Source of the DNA: Gemmatimonadota bacterium
Lineage (GTDB): Bacteria; Gemmatimonadota; Gemmatimonadetes; Gemmatimonadales; GWC2-71-9
Direction of reading: 5' to 3'
Assembly: GCA_022710485.1 (NCBI GenBank)
Contig: JAKLGU010000001.1
Span: 366,501 to 430,500, forward strand
Length of the DNA: 64,000 nucleotides
Shown here: positions 34,237-43,287 of the stretch, one piece after another
How the letters are laid out: every line of letters starts with the position of its first letter
Position numbering within the stretch: the stretch's first letter is position 1
Made by a program: the position numbers and the translations under genes
The notes under the pieces: model-generated
The model's database searches: none
The model's input: only the letters and a program-made list of their open reading frames with translations
Told to the model about the DNA's origin: nothing

Positions 34237-35145
34237 ATGTCGCGAACTCGTTCGTTTCTCCTTGCCAGCGCATTCAGCGTGCCCCTCGCACTATCCCTCG
34301 GCGTTTCCCCCATCGCCGCTCAGGCCGCCGCCACGCCGGCCCCCCCACCCGGCGACACATTGCTGGCTACCCGCTCGTTGCGCGGCCCGGCGGATACGCT
34401 GGAGGTCCGCCTCGAGAAGGGGGGCCAATACCGGGTGATGCTCTGGCCGGCCAGCGCACAGCTCAAAGCCGTGACACCCGACGGCCACGCGACGGCGTTT
34501 GCGGCGCGCACCCGGGAGGGGACCGGCGGCAGCCCCACCCTCGTCGAGCTCTACCCGCCGCAGTCGGCCGATTACCTCGTCATCATCACCTCGACACCTG
34601 GCACCCCGAACGCGCACGTCGAGCTCTGGGCCGACCGGAAGCTGGCCGCCGCCCATCAGGAAGAGCGCGATCGCGCCTGGGGCATCGGGCTCAGCGTCGC
34701 GGGCGAGATCTACTCGGCATTCAGTACGATTGATGGTTATCCGGAAGAGGGTGGCACGGGCATCGGCGGGTGCCTGCTCGTCGGGAGCAGCGGCCCCTTC
34801 AGCGCCTGCCTCGGCTTCGACACCCAGGCGCGCTCTGGCGAGGCCGGATCCCTGACCTGGTACTTCCTGGAGCCCCGGTACCGATTCCTCACGACCCACG
34901 CGCTTGGCCGTCCCTTCGACCTGCTAGTCACCCTGAGGATCGGCCAGGGGCACCAGGAACTGCTCGGCGTGGATCCGACGCTCATCGCCCCGGGGGTCAT
35001 GCTCGCCTATCACCTCGACGATCGCCCGGGTGCCCGAGGGTGGCGGGTGACGCTGCAGGCCTACGGCGCGTTGATCGGCAACACGGACCAGGCCCAGAAG
35101 CCCACGTTCGTGTCGGGGGCCCTGGGCCTGTCCTGGATTCCGTAG
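34237..35145 (+). CDS. Hypothetical exported protein
   Basis: A 302-residue protein with a signal peptide (SFLLASAFSVPLALSLGVS, cut near IAAQ-AA). The N-terminal half has a pre-peptidase-C-like beta pattern (DTLEVRLEKGGQYRVMLWP, ADYLVIITSTPGTP). The C-terminal half looks like a small membrane barrel (LEPRYRFLTTHAL, VTLRIGQGHQEL, VSGALGLSWIP, with an aromatic near the end). Probably located in the outer membrane or periplasm; no known function. Confidence 0.72.
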   Translation: MSRTRSFLLASAFSVPLALSLGVSPIAAQAAATPAPPPGDTLLATRSLRGPADTLEVRLEKGGQYRVMLWPASAQLKAVTPDGHATAFAARTREGTGGSPTLVELYPPQSADYLVIITSTPGTPNAHVELWADRKLAAAHQEERDRAWGIGLSVAGEIYSAFSTIDGYPEEGGTGIGGCLLVGSSGPFSACLGFDTQARSGEAGSLTWYFLEPRYRFLTTHALGRPFDLLVTLRIGQGHQELLGVDPTLIAPGVMLAYHLDDRPGARGWRVTLQAYGALIGNTDQAQKPTFVSGALGLSWIP

Positions 35146-35155
35146 CGGGACCGAC

Positions 35156-35593
35156 CTACGACGTGCGGACGCTCGTGCCCCGGCTGGCGATGACGGAGTC
35201 CACAGAGTACCGCCCCGCCCCGGTGATGACCAGCGCGATGGCGGCGCTGCCGAGGACCAGCACGAACTCGTAGCCGGCGGGAAGGAAGAAGCCGGCGCCG
35301 AGGTGCACCAGGAAGAGGGCACCCAGCATGTCCGCGGCGAGGCCGAGGGCGGCGAGCCGGGTCAGGACGCCGAAGATCAGGGCGAACCCGCCGAAGAACT
35401 CGAGCAGCGCCACGGCCGGCCCGACGAGGCCCGGCAGCGGGACTCCCATCTGGCCGAAGGCGCCGGCGACGCCGTCGAACCCGTACACGAAGAGCTTCTG
35501 GCCGCCGTGGGCCGCGAAGACGAGGCCGGCGGCGATGCGGAGGATGGCGAGGCCCAGGTCGGCCTGGCTCGGGGTGGAGCGGAGGAGTGTCAT
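35156..35593 (-). CDS. DoxX family membrane protein
   Basis: A 145-residue protein with four hydrophobic helices and the DoxX features LGLAILRIAAGLVFAAHGGQKLF, LLEFFGGFALIFGVLTRLAAL and GAGFFLPAGYEF. DoxX-type subunits function in quinone-linked redox complexes or stress responses. It converges with the gene at 34237 with only 10 bases between stops. An unusually good promoter with a 20-bp palindrome lies upstream (35669-35697), so this gene is probably tightly controlled. Confidence 0.92.
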   Translation of the reverse strand: MTLLRSTPSQADLGLAILRIAAGLVFAAHGGQKLFVYGFDGVAGAFGQMGVPLPGLVGPAVALLEFFGGFALIFGVLTRLAALGLAADMLGALFLVHLGAGFFLPAGYEFVLVLGSAAIALVITGAGRYSVDSVIASRGTSVRTS

Positions 35594-35668
35594 GGTCGGT
35601 CCCTGCCCTTCCTGGAAACGGTGGATACTGCGCCTTCAGTCATATGTTGTCACACTTATCTGGACGGG

Positions 35669-35697
35669 AATATATGTGTTATCACATATACTGTCAA
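35669..35697 (-). promoter_or_regulatory. doxX promoter with palindromic operator
   Basis: On the minus strand TTGACA (35697-35692), exactly 17 bases, TATATT (35674-35669). The perfect 8-bp inverted repeat TATATGTG-N4-CACATATA (35671-35690) covers the spacer and -10 box. A partial copy of its centre (TGTTGTCACA) occurs about 20 bases further downstream near 35645. A repressor of the MarR, GntR or TetR type would fit; none is encoded next to it. Confidence 0.75.
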
Positions 35698-35711
35698 GAG
35701 ACACAAAAGAA

Positions 35712-35741
35712 GCGGGGCGACCAGTCGCCTGGTCGCCCCGC
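35712..35741 (-). terminator. Intrinsic terminator after the PKD/HYR lipoprotein gene
   Basis: A perfect 13-bp stem GCGGGGCGACCAG / CTGGTCGCCCCGC with a four-base loop. Read on the minus strand it follows the stop of the gene at 35777 and is trailed by a T-rich run (TTCTTTTGTG), a standard intrinsic terminator. Confidence 0.85.
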
Positions 35742-35776
35742 TGCCCTGCCTGCGTACTTGCCCTGCCGACCCGGGG

Positions 35777-36859
35777 TTAGTGCCCCTGATCGTGCGGGAC
35801 GGTCACGGTCGCGGTGGCGTCCGAGAAGTTGCCGGCGCTGTCCGTCACGCGATACACGAAGGTGTAGATCCGGCCGCTGCCTGTGCCGGAGCGCTCCGCA
35901 CGGACCTGCACGCTGCGGTCGTCCGTACCGAGGCTCGCGCCCGCAATGTCGCCCGAGGTGTCGCCGTCGCCCAAGGCGTTGTCGGGCTCGTTGCTCATGA
36001 CCGACACCAGCTCAACCGTGGTCAGCGGGTCGCAGTCCAGGATGTCGAAGCTGGCCTGCACCGTCTTCATCTTGTGGTTCGGCGGCCAGAGACGATTCGG
36101 GGTCAGGTGGAGGGTCACGACCGGCGCGATCGTGTCGATGACGGTCACCGTCACCGTGTCGGTGTCGGACGCGCCCATGCTGTCGGTCACCAGCAGCGTC
36201 ACGAGGTTGATCCCGATCGGCAGGTCCACGTCGACGACCTCGCCCTGGGCAATCGCGGAGTCGCCGAGGAACCACTCGAACGCCGCGATGTCGTCGTTGG
36301 TCCCCTCGGTGGAATTCGCGTCAGTGGATGCCGATCCGTCCAGCGTCACGGGGAGCTGGCACGCTACCGTCTGGTCGGCGCCGGCGTTCGCCACGGGGGC
36401 GATGTCCACGTAGACGACGATCGTCGAGGTGTCGGTCGCCGAGGCGGCGGTCACGGTGATTTCGGTCGGCCCGTCTTCCGACACCGTGAGGGTGTCTGTG
36501 GCCACGCCGAGCGTGTCGGTGACCACCGGCAGGCCGGTGGAAGTGAGCGTGCCGGCCGTGGTGGTGAAGGTGATGTTGGCGGCGACCATGGAGTCCAGGT
36601 TGGCGTCGAGCAGGAGCGCGGAGATCGTCGTCTTGCCGATGAGCTTCAGGGTGACCGGATCGCGCGGCGCGCTGGCGTCGTTCGGGTCGAGAATGATCGT
36701 GTCGGGCACGGCCGCCAAGTTCACGCCTGGTTCGAGCACCAGGAACTGACGTCCGTTCCACGCCGAGTTGTCGGTCGCGCTGTCGCTGCAGGAGGCAGAG
36801 ATGCCGGCGAGCAAGAGGAGCGAGGCTGCGGCGAGCACCCGCTTCGAGATGTTGGTCAT
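35777..36859 (-). CDS. PKD/HYR domain lipoprotein
   Basis: A 360-residue lipoprotein (signal VLAAASLLLLAGISASC, Cys24). The first part holds an Ig-like domain with Val/Thr repeats (TLTSTGLPVVTDTLGVATDT). A PKD-like domain follows (ANAGADQTVACQLPVTLDGS, then AFEWFLGDS), then a HYR-type segment with the well-known LTPNRLWPPNHKM motif, and a final domain ending DSAGNFSDATATVTV. Such proteins are surface-exposed adhesive or scaffold molecules. GGAGGG precedes the ATG by five bases. A TATGTTTG box lies at 36892-36899. Confidence 0.82.
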   Translation of the reverse strand: MTNISKRVLAAASLLLLAGISASCSDSATDNSAWNGRQFLVLEPGVNLAAVPDTIILDPNDASAPRDPVTLKLIGKTTISALLLDANLDSMVAANITFTTTAGTLTSTGLPVVTDTLGVATDTLTVSEDGPTEITVTAASATDTSTIVVYVDIAPVANAGADQTVACQLPVTLDGSASTDANSTEGTNDDIAAFEWFLGDSAIAQGEVVDVDLPIGINLVTLLVTDSMGASDTDTVTVTVIDTIAPVVTLHLTPNRLWPPNHKMKTVQASFDILDCDPLTTVELVSVMSNEPDNALGDGDTSGDIAGASLGTDDRSVQVRAERSGTGSGRIYTFVYRVTDSAGNFSDATATVTVPHDQGH

Positions 36860-37102
36860 GATTCCCTCCGAGGTGACTGGCTTTAGTCCGGCAAACATAC
36901 CCCGGTGTACCGGAGCGGGCCATCGCCGAAACAGGTCATTTAAACCCAGTAACTGCAAAACGTTGCATCACCACCCCCACTTCATGAAATCTTCACAAGA
37001 TGCCGCCCCGGTGGTCGCGCTCGACCCGGTTCGGGGCGCCGCCACCTTTCCCGGCGACTGGCCCTCCGGTAGACTCCGGCTGCCTCCACCCCAGGATCCC
37101 CG

Positions 37103-37960
37103 ATGCTCACGCTGACCCACGTCACCAAGCGCTTCCGCGGGGGCGTCACCGCCGTGAACGACCTGTCGCTCGAACTCGGGCCCGGGGTGGTCGGCCTCCT
37201 CGGGCCCAACGGCGCCGGCAAGACCACCCTGATGCAGCTGATCGCCACCATCACCCGTCCCACGGACGGGCAGATCACCTTCCAGGGGGTGGACGTCCTG
37301 CGGGAGCCCGAGCCGCTCCGGCGCCAGCTCGGCTACCTGCCGCAGGACTTCGGCGTCTACGACAACCTCACCGCGCACGAGTTCCTGAGCTATTTCGCCG
37401 GACTGAAGGGCGTCACCAGCAGGTCGCGCGTCGACGAGCTGCTCGACCTGGTAAACCTGCGGGACGTGGCCCGCCGCCCCGCCGCCACCTTCTCCGGCGG
37501 GATGCGCCAGCGGCTCGGCATCGCGCAGGCGCTGCTCAACGACCCCGTCCTCCTCATCGTGGACGAGCCGACCGCCGGGCTCGACCCGGAGGAGCGCGTC
37601 CGCTTCCGCCACCTCCTCTCTGACCTCGGCCACGCCCGGCTCGTCCTCCTCTCGACGCACATCGTCTCGGATATCGAGTCGCTGGCCGGCACTATCGCCG
37701 TGATGCGCGAGGGCCGGCTCCTGACCTGCGGCGCGCCCGAAGCGCTGCTCCAGTCGGCGCGCGGCCAGGTCTGGGAGGCGGTCGTCCCGTCGGCGGAATA
37801 CGAGCAGGCCCGTGCCCGGCTCAAGGTGACGCGCGCCGTTCGCCAGGCCGACGGCGTGCACGCGCGGGTGGTGTCGCGGGACCGGCCCTTCCCTGCCGCC
37901 AGCCCGGTGGAGCCCGACCTCGAGGACGCATACGTCCACCTGATGCACGCCGGCGCCTGA
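37103..37960 (+). CDS. ABC transporter ATP-binding protein
   Basis: A 285-residue ATPase. Walker A is GPNGAGKTT (34-42), signature FSGGMRQRLG, Walker B LLIVDEPTAGLDPEER and the H-loop LLSTHIVSD. The layout matches ABC-2-type exporters for drugs, lipids or polysaccharides. It is followed after one base by a membrane permease, its partner. The ATG is 12-15 bases after a weak purine stretch. Substrate unknown. Confidence 0.93.
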   Translation: MLTLTHVTKRFRGGVTAVNDLSLELGPGVVGLLGPNGAGKTTLMQLIATITRPTDGQITFQGVDVLREPEPLRRQLGYLPQDFGVYDNLTAHEFLSYFAGLKGVTSRSRVDELLDLVNLRDVARRPAATFSGGMRQRLGIAQALLNDPVLLIVDEPTAGLDPEERVRFRHLLSDLGHARLVLLSTHIVSDIESLAGTIAVMREGRLLTCGAPEALLQSARGQVWEAVVPSAEYEQARARLKVTRAVRQADGVHARVVSRDRPFPAASPVEPDLEDAYVHLMHAGA

Positions 37961-37961
37961 C

Positions 37962-39536
37962 ATGACGCCATCCCTCGCGGCGCAGGTCGGCACGATCGCC
38001 GTCACCGACCTCCGGCTCCGGCTCCGCCGCCCGGCGACGCTCTGGCTGATCCTGGTCCTCTCCGGGCTCTCGTACCTGTTCATCCGCGACCCGGCGGGCG
38101 GCCGGGGGCTCATGGTGGTGGATGGCGCCCGCGCGCTCTACACCTCGCAGGTCGTGGCGCTCTCCACCGCCGGACTCGCCGCCTTCCTCGTCACCTTCGC
38201 CGGCTTCTATCTCACCAGCAACACCCTCCGGCGCGATCTCCTGGCGCGCACCGGCGGCATCATCGCCGCCACCCCGGTGGGCTCGGGCACCTACCTGGCC
38301 GGCAAGTGGCTCGGCGGCTCGGCCTACCTGGGCCTCGTGACGGGCGCGTACCTCCTCAACGTCATGGCGATGTTCCTGATTCGCGGCGAAGGCCCGCTCG
38401 AACCCCTCACCTTCGTCCTCACCTACCTGCTGGCGCTCGGGCCCGGCATCCTCGTCGTCGCTGCGCTCGCCCTCTGCTTCGAGTGCGTCCCCGCCCTCTC
38501 CGGCCGGCTGGGCGACGTGGCGTACTTCTTCGTCTGGGTGGTGTTCGTGGCGATGGGCGCGATCGGCGAGGCCCGCGGAGGCGGGATGGTCCTCGACGTC
38601 ATGGGCATCGGGTTCATCCTGGCGCAGGTGCATTCCGTCTCCGCGGCGCAGAACATCGCCATCGGCGTGACGCCGTTCGACCCCCGGCTCGCCGCCTGGG
38701 TCTTGCCGCCCATGTCGCTGACCGCCACCATCCTCCTGCCCCGCTTCGTCACGGCGCTGCTGGCCGTGCCGATCCTCTTGGCGGCGCGGCTCTTCTTTCA
38801 CCGGTTCGATCCGGCGCGCGCCAGGAGCGCGAGCCAAGCGACCAGCGGCCAGTTCATCCGCCAGGTGTCGCTGCTCGTCAAGCCGCTTACCCGCGTCGTC
38901 GCCGATGCGGGTGCCCGCCTGGTGCCAGCGGCGCCGGGCGCGCTCCGCCCGGTCCTGGCGGAGACGGTGATGACGCTTTGCCAGTCCCCGCTGGTGCTCC
39001 TCGCGTGGCTCGGGGTCCTGGCGGCGACCCTGTTCTCGACCACCGCGACGGTGCACCGGACCCTGCCGCTGGTCGTGTCCGCCCTGCTGGCCGTGGGGCT
39101 GGCCGATCTCTCCACCCGGGACCGCGCGGCCGGCACGCAAGCGATGCTCTACAGCATGCCGAGAGTGAAGCCGGACTACGCGCGCATCAAGCTCGGCGCC
39201 GCCCTGGTGCTCGCGCTCCTCTTCTGCCTGCCGCCAGCGCTCCGGATCGCGCTCGAGGCCCCGGCCGCAGCCCTCTCGCTGCTGATCGCCGCGGGATTCA
39301 TGGCGGCACTCGCCACGGCGCTCGGCCTCCTGACCCGGACACCGAAGACCTTCATGGGGGTCTTCCTCCTCTTCCTGTACATGGTCTTGAACGGGGCGCA
39401 GCTCCCCGCCCTCGACTTCGCCGGGTGGAACGGCGTGGCGACGGGTTCGACCCGGGTGGGCTACCTCGTCGTGACCGCCCTGCTGGTGGCCCTCGCCGAG
39501 GGGAAGCACCGGTGGGACCTGGCGCGGGAGGGGTGA
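37962..39536 (+). CDS. ABC-2-type transporter permease
   Basis: A 524-residue membrane protein with about twelve hydrophobic segments in two halves. The first half starts RRPATLWLILVLSGLSYLFI and contains LTSNTLRRDLLARTGGIIAATPVG, as in permeases of Bacteroidota-type export systems. The second half begins near RPVLAETVMTLCQSPLVLLA. The double-length permease with an adjacent ATPase suggests a complete exporter. One base separates it from the ATPase gene. Confidence 0.87.
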   Translation: MTPSLAAQVGTIAVTDLRLRLRRPATLWLILVLSGLSYLFIRDPAGGRGLMVVDGARALYTSQVVALSTAGLAAFLVTFAGFYLTSNTLRRDLLARTGGIIAATPVGSGTYLAGKWLGGSAYLGLVTGAYLLNVMAMFLIRGEGPLEPLTFVLTYLLALGPGILVVAALALCFECVPALSGRLGDVAYFFVWVVFVAMGAIGEARGGGMVLDVMGIGFILAQVHSVSAAQNIAIGVTPFDPRLAAWVLPPMSLTATILLPRFVTALLAVPILLAARLFFHRFDPARARSASQATSGQFIRQVSLLVKPLTRVVADAGARLVPAAPGALRPVLAETVMTLCQSPLVLLAWLGVLAATLFSTTATVHRTLPLVVSALLAVGLADLSTRDRAAGTQAMLYSMPRVKPDYARIKLGAALVLALLFCLPPALRIALEAPAAALSLLIAAGFMAALATALGLLTRTPKTFMGVFLLFLYMVLNGAQLPALDFAGWNGVATGSTRVGYLVVTALLVALAEGKHRWDLAREG

Positions 39537-39619
39537 CCGTGGCGCCGCGAGCGCCGATTCGCCACATTTCGGCGCCGCCGCCCCGCTGCGCCGCGGCTTT
39601 CCCCCAACGGAGGCATGAC

Positions 39620-40114
39620 ATGAAGTCCCCGTACGCTTCACTCGGTGTTGCCGCCCTGGCGCTCATCCTCGCCGCCTGCGGCGGCGAAAAGAAGGAAGCC
39701 GCGCCGCCCGCCGAGGCGCCTGCCGCCGCGCCGGTCGCGGCCGCCGTGCCGCAGGGCCAGTACGCCGTGTGCCAGACCTGCCACCAGGCGGACGGCAACG
39801 GCGTGCCCAACGCCTTCCCGCCCCTCGCCGGCTCCGAAATCGCCACCGGCCCGTCCGAGGTCCCGATTGCGATCGTCCTGCACGGGCTGCAAGGTCCGCT
39901 CACCGTGCACGGCACCACCTACAACGGCCAGATGGCGGCCTGGGGCCAGTTCAGCGACGACGACATCGCCGCGACGCTGACCTACGTCCGCTCCTCCTGG
40001 GGTAACGCCGCCCCGGCCGTCACCGCGGCCGAGGTGGCCGCGGTCCGCGCCGCGACGTCCGGCCGCACGACACCCTGGACCTGGGACGAGCTGTCGAAGG
40101 CCAAGTTGAAGTAA
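39620..40114 (+). CDS. Cytochrome c lipoprotein
   Basis: A 164-residue class I cytochrome c anchored as a lipoprotein (LILAAC, Cys20). An Ala/Pro-rich linker leads to the haem motif CQTCH (51-55) in a cbb3-type subunit III-like context (QADGNGVPNAFPPLAGS), and the axial Met is in YNGQMAAWG (M105). It probably transfers electrons in the periplasm. GGAGG six bases before the ATG; the same RBS context recurs before the gene at 42560. It is separated from the ABC genes by 83 bases. Confidence 0.9.
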   Translation: MKSPYASLGVAALALILAACGGEKKEAAPPAEAPAAAPVAAAVPQGQYAVCQTCHQADGNGVPNAFPPLAGSEIATGPSEVPIAIVLHGLQGPLTVHGTTYNGQMAAWGQFSDDDIAATLTYVRSSWGNAAPAVTAAEVAAVRAATSGRTTPWTWDELSKAKLK

Positions 40115-40165
40115 TCGACGACCCGGCGGGGGCGATTCCGAGGAACGAATCGTCCCCGTCAGGGT

Positions 40166-42475
40166 ATGTCGGCCATGATTCGCGTCCTCGCCCTCGCGGT
40201 CCTGCTCCTCCCGCTCGCCGCTCCCCTTCCCGCCCAGCAGTCTCCCGGCGCCCCCACGGGCTCGATCGTGGGGCGGGTCGTCAGCGCCGCCAACGGCGCC
40301 GGCATTTCCGACGCCCGGATCGAGGTCCTCGGCACCGGGCGCGCCACCGCCAGCGGTGCCCTGGGGCGGTACCTCATCGACAGCGTGCCGGTCGGCGCCT
40401 GGCGGGTGCGCGCCACGGCCATCGGCTTCGAGCCGGTCGTGCTGACCGACATCCTCGTCGGCAGCGGCAAGCCGGTCGAGCTCGAGCTGCGGCTCACGCC
40501 CCGCGTGGTGGAAGTGACGGAGATCGTGGTGGACGCCCCCTACTTCCAGCCCACCGTCGAGTCGGCCACCAGTACCGGCAACCTGAGCGCGGAGGATGTG
40601 CGGCGGGCGCCCGGGGTCCAGGAGGACGTCGTGCGCGCGGTGGCGCTCTTCCCCGGCGTCGCGATCACCACCGGAGGACGCAACGACCTGGCGGTCCGCG
40701 GCGGCGCGCCGTACGAGAACCTCTTCCTCGTGGACGGGCTCGAGGTGCCGAACATCAACCACTTCGGCTCGCAGGGTTCCACCGGCGGCCCGCTGACGGT
40801 GCTGAACATCGACTTCATCCGCGAGGCTAGTTTTTCCACCGGCGGCTTCGGCGTGCAGTACGGCGACCGCACCGCCTCGCTGTCCAGTTTCTCGCTGCGG
40901 GAGGGGAACAGCGAGCGGCTCGCGGGCGAGGTGAACATCTCGGCCACCGGCTTCGGTGTCATCGGTGAGGGCCCGCTGGGGAAGAACGGGACCTTCCTGG
41001 CCAGCGTCCGCCGGAGCTACCTCGACCTGGTCTTCCGCGCGGCGGACTTCTCGTTCATCCCGGAGTACTGGGACGCGCAGATGAAAGTGACGCAGCGGAT
41101 CGGCACCCGGAGTTCACTGTCGCTCGTCGCGGTGGGCGCCCTGGACAACGTCATCCTGGACGAGGAGACGGCGGACGACCGCCTCGACAACAGCCGCATC
41201 GCGGCGCCGGACCAGAAGAGCTATTTCGCCGGGCTCACGTGGAACTACTCCCTCCCGAAGGGACTCCTGACCGCCACGCTCGGCCGCACCTGGACCCGGT
41301 TCGCCACCAGCCAGTACGACACCCTCCTCGCCCCGGTGTACCTCAACCGCTCGGAGGAGGGGGACAACAGCCTGAAGACGGAACTCGCCTGGCAATTCTC
41401 CCCGCGGCTCCAGGTCACCTTCGGCAACACCCTGCGCATCGCCGACCAGCTCGACTACGACGTGCTGCTCGCCGGTGAGTACCGCACCGACAGCCTGAAC
41501 CAGCCCGCGCCGCTGGCGGCCGACACGACATTCGATGCGCTCCGGAACGCCACCTACGTCCAGGCGTCCACCTTTGCGGGCAGCGTCCGGATCACCGCCG
41601 GCGTCCGCGGCGACTGGTACGGCTTCCTCGACGCCTTCCGGCTGGCGCCGCGGGTCGGGGCCAACATCCCCGTCGGCCAGACCGGCTCGCTCAACCTGAG
41701 CCTTGGGCAGTACTACCAGGCGCCACCCTTTATCTGGCTCGTCGGCGACCCGGCCAACATCGACCGCCTCCAGCCGATCCGCGCCGATGCCGCCATCGTC
41801 GGCTACGAGCGCCTCTTCCGGCCCGACCTCAAGGGGCAGGTCGAGGTGTACTACAAGCGGTACGCCGACTACCCGGCGCGGCTCTTCCGGCCCGAGGCGG
41901 TGCTCCAGCCCACCGGATTCGACGACGTCACCTCCGACATTCCGTCTGGACTGGAGCCGCTCTCGAGTATCGGGACGGGGCGGAGTTACGGCGTGGAGCT
42001 GCAGCTGCAGAAGAAGTTCAGCGCGGTGCCGCTGTACGGGCTGGTGTCGCTGACCGCGAACCGCTCCGAATACGCCGGCGTGGACAGCGCCTACTACACC
42101 GGGAGCTTCGAGACCCGGTTCATCGGCAACCTGCTGGCGGGGTGGCGGTTCAACCCGAAGTGGGAGGTGAGCGGCAAGTACCGGCTTGCCACCGGCCTGC
42201 CGTACACGCCGTTTGCCGCCGCCGGCCCCGAGGAGGGGGAGCGCGACTTCGCGCAGTACAACCAGCAGCGGCTTCCGACCTACTCAGCAGTGGACATCCG
42301 GATCGACCGCCGCTGGTCGTTCCGCGCCGTCCAGCTGGACGTGTACCTCGACATCCAGAACCTCTTCGGCGCCGAGAACGTAACCGGCACCTACTGGAAC
42401 GAGCGCACGCAACAGGAGGAGTTTGACGAGGGGCTGGGGATCCTGCCGACGATCGGGGTGAACGTGGAGTTCTAG
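40166..42475 (+). CDS. TonB-dependent receptor with carboxypeptidase-like N-terminal domain
   Basis: A 769-residue outer-membrane receptor. Signal peptide (VLALAVLLLPLAAPLPAQ), a CarboxypepD_reg-like domain (GSIVGRVVSAANGAGISDAR), a plug with VRGGAPYENLFLVDGLE and the NHF segment typical of FCB receptors, then a 22-strand barrel ending ILPTIGVNVEF with terminal Phe. It imports a ligand across the outer membrane with energy from TonB; the ligand is unknown. No TonB/ExbBD genes are nearby. An ATG at 40175 is a possible alternative start. Confidence 0.93.
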   Translation: MSAMIRVLALAVLLLPLAAPLPAQQSPGAPTGSIVGRVVSAANGAGISDARIEVLGTGRATASGALGRYLIDSVPVGAWRVRATAIGFEPVVLTDILVGSGKPVELELRLTPRVVEVTEIVVDAPYFQPTVESATSTGNLSAEDVRRAPGVQEDVVRAVALFPGVAITTGGRNDLAVRGGAPYENLFLVDGLEVPNINHFGSQGSTGGPLTVLNIDFIREASFSTGGFGVQYGDRTASLSSFSLREGNSERLAGEVNISATGFGVIGEGPLGKNGTFLASVRRSYLDLVFRAADFSFIPEYWDAQMKVTQRIGTRSSLSLVAVGALDNVILDEETADDRLDNSRIAAPDQKSYFAGLTWNYSLPKGLLTATLGRTWTRFATSQYDTLLAPVYLNRSEEGDNSLKTELAWQFSPRLQVTFGNTLRIADQLDYDVLLAGEYRTDSLNQPAPLAADTTFDALRNATYVQASTFAGSVRITAGVRGDWYGFLDAFRLAPRVGANIPVGQTGSLNLSLGQYYQAPPFIWLVGDPANIDRLQPIRADAAIVGYERLFRPDLKGQVEVYYKRYADYPARLFRPEAVLQPTGFDDVTSDIPSGLEPLSSIGTGRSYGVELQLQKKFSAVPLYGLVSLTANRSEYAGVDSAYYTGSFETRFIGNLLAGWRFNPKWEVSGKYRLATGLPYTPFAAAGPEEGERDFAQYNQQRLPTYSAVDIRIDRRWSFRAVQLDVYLDIQNLFGAENVTGTYWNERTQQEEFDEGLGILPTIGVNVEF

Positions 42476-42559
42476 CGCCTTGACGGGCGCTTGACTCGAC
42501 CGCGCCACTGTGACGGCGGACGGTACACCACCGCCCGACCCCCACCACGGAGGCATGAC

Positions 42560-43132
42560 ATGAACCGCACGATCGCCATCCTCATCCTGGCCCTGGCGCT
42601 GTCGCTCCCCACCGCCGCCGAGGCCCAGCACCCCCAGACCCGGCAGGGATTCGGCATCAGCTTCGGGCTGGGCGCCGGCACCGCCGGCTTCTGCGACGGC
42701 TGTGACGAAGTGGGCGGGACCGAATTCTCCGGCTATCTCCGCCTCGGTGGCTACCTCACGCCGTCCATCTTCCTGGCCGGCGAGAGCAACGGCTGGGTCG
42801 CCGGGAGCACCGGCGACGAATTCGACGCCTCCTCGATGGGCGCCATCATGGCGGTGGTCCAGTGGTACCCGATGGCGGACCAGGGGTTGTACCTCAAGGG
42901 CGGGCTCGGGTACTCGTACGCGGACCCGACGACCGACATCTCGACCTCCGGCATTGCCGGCTCGGCCGGCGCCGGATACGACCTCCGTCTGGGGCGCAAC
43001 TTCGCGCTGACACCCTACATCAACTACCTGCAGCAGTTTGGCGGCACTCTGAGCTACACGGGCGGCATCGACACTGGAGTCGACGCCAAGGTCCATCTCT
43101 TCCAGTTCGGGCTGGGGTTCACCTGGTTCTGA
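42560..43132 (+). CDS. Outer-membrane beta-barrel protein
   Basis: A 190-residue protein with a signal peptide (IAILILALALSLPTAAEA, cut at AQH). The mature part shows eight probable strands rich in Gly and aromatics (GFGISFGLGAGTAGF, GYLRLGGYLTPSIFLAGE, KVHLFQFGLGFTWF) and ends in Phe. Likely a small OmpW/OmpA-like barrel. GGAGG six bases before the ATG, same leader as the cytochrome at 39620. It follows the TonB receptor by 84 bases. Confidence 0.85.
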   Translation: MNRTIAILILALALSLPTAAEAQHPQTRQGFGISFGLGAGTAGFCDGCDEVGGTEFSGYLRLGGYLTPSIFLAGESNGWVAGSTGDEFDASSMGAIMAVVQWYPMADQGLYLKGGLGYSYADPTTDISTSGIAGSAGAGYDLRLGRNFALTPYINYLQQFGGTLSYTGGIDTGVDAKVHLFQFGLGFTWF

Positions 43133-43181
43133 GCCGCAAGCGGAGTTGTGCCCTGACCCCGTCTCGGGCGGGACGGCGCTC

Positions 43182-43214
43182 GAGCCCTGGAGTGGAGTAA
43201 TCCCTCCAGGGCTC
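43182..43214 (+). terminator. Hairpin after the beta-barrel gene
   Basis: An 11-bp stem GAGCCCTGGAG / CTCCAGGGCTC with an 11-base loop, extended by a partial outer stem (GGGACGG / CCGTCCC) across a bulge. No T-run follows. It fits a structure between the barrel gene and the kinase gene, whose TAACTT box lies at 43263-43268. Confidence 0.45.
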
Positions 43215-43287
43215 CGTCCCGACCAGCCCCACCCCACCGTAGCGTCACGCCCCCTCCCGCTCTAACTTCCCCCTGTCCGTTCACCGC

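Noticed and set aside
39615..39623. Functional two-codon upstream reading frame ATG-ACA-TGA
   Set aside because: The ribosome binding site is one base from that ATG, too close for initiation, while it is six bases from the true start. The shared context is better read as a common ribosome binding cassette.
37821..39641. Minus-strand open frame of about 600 codons
   Set aside because: Antisense to the ABC permease gene; highly charged, repetitive composition without domains.
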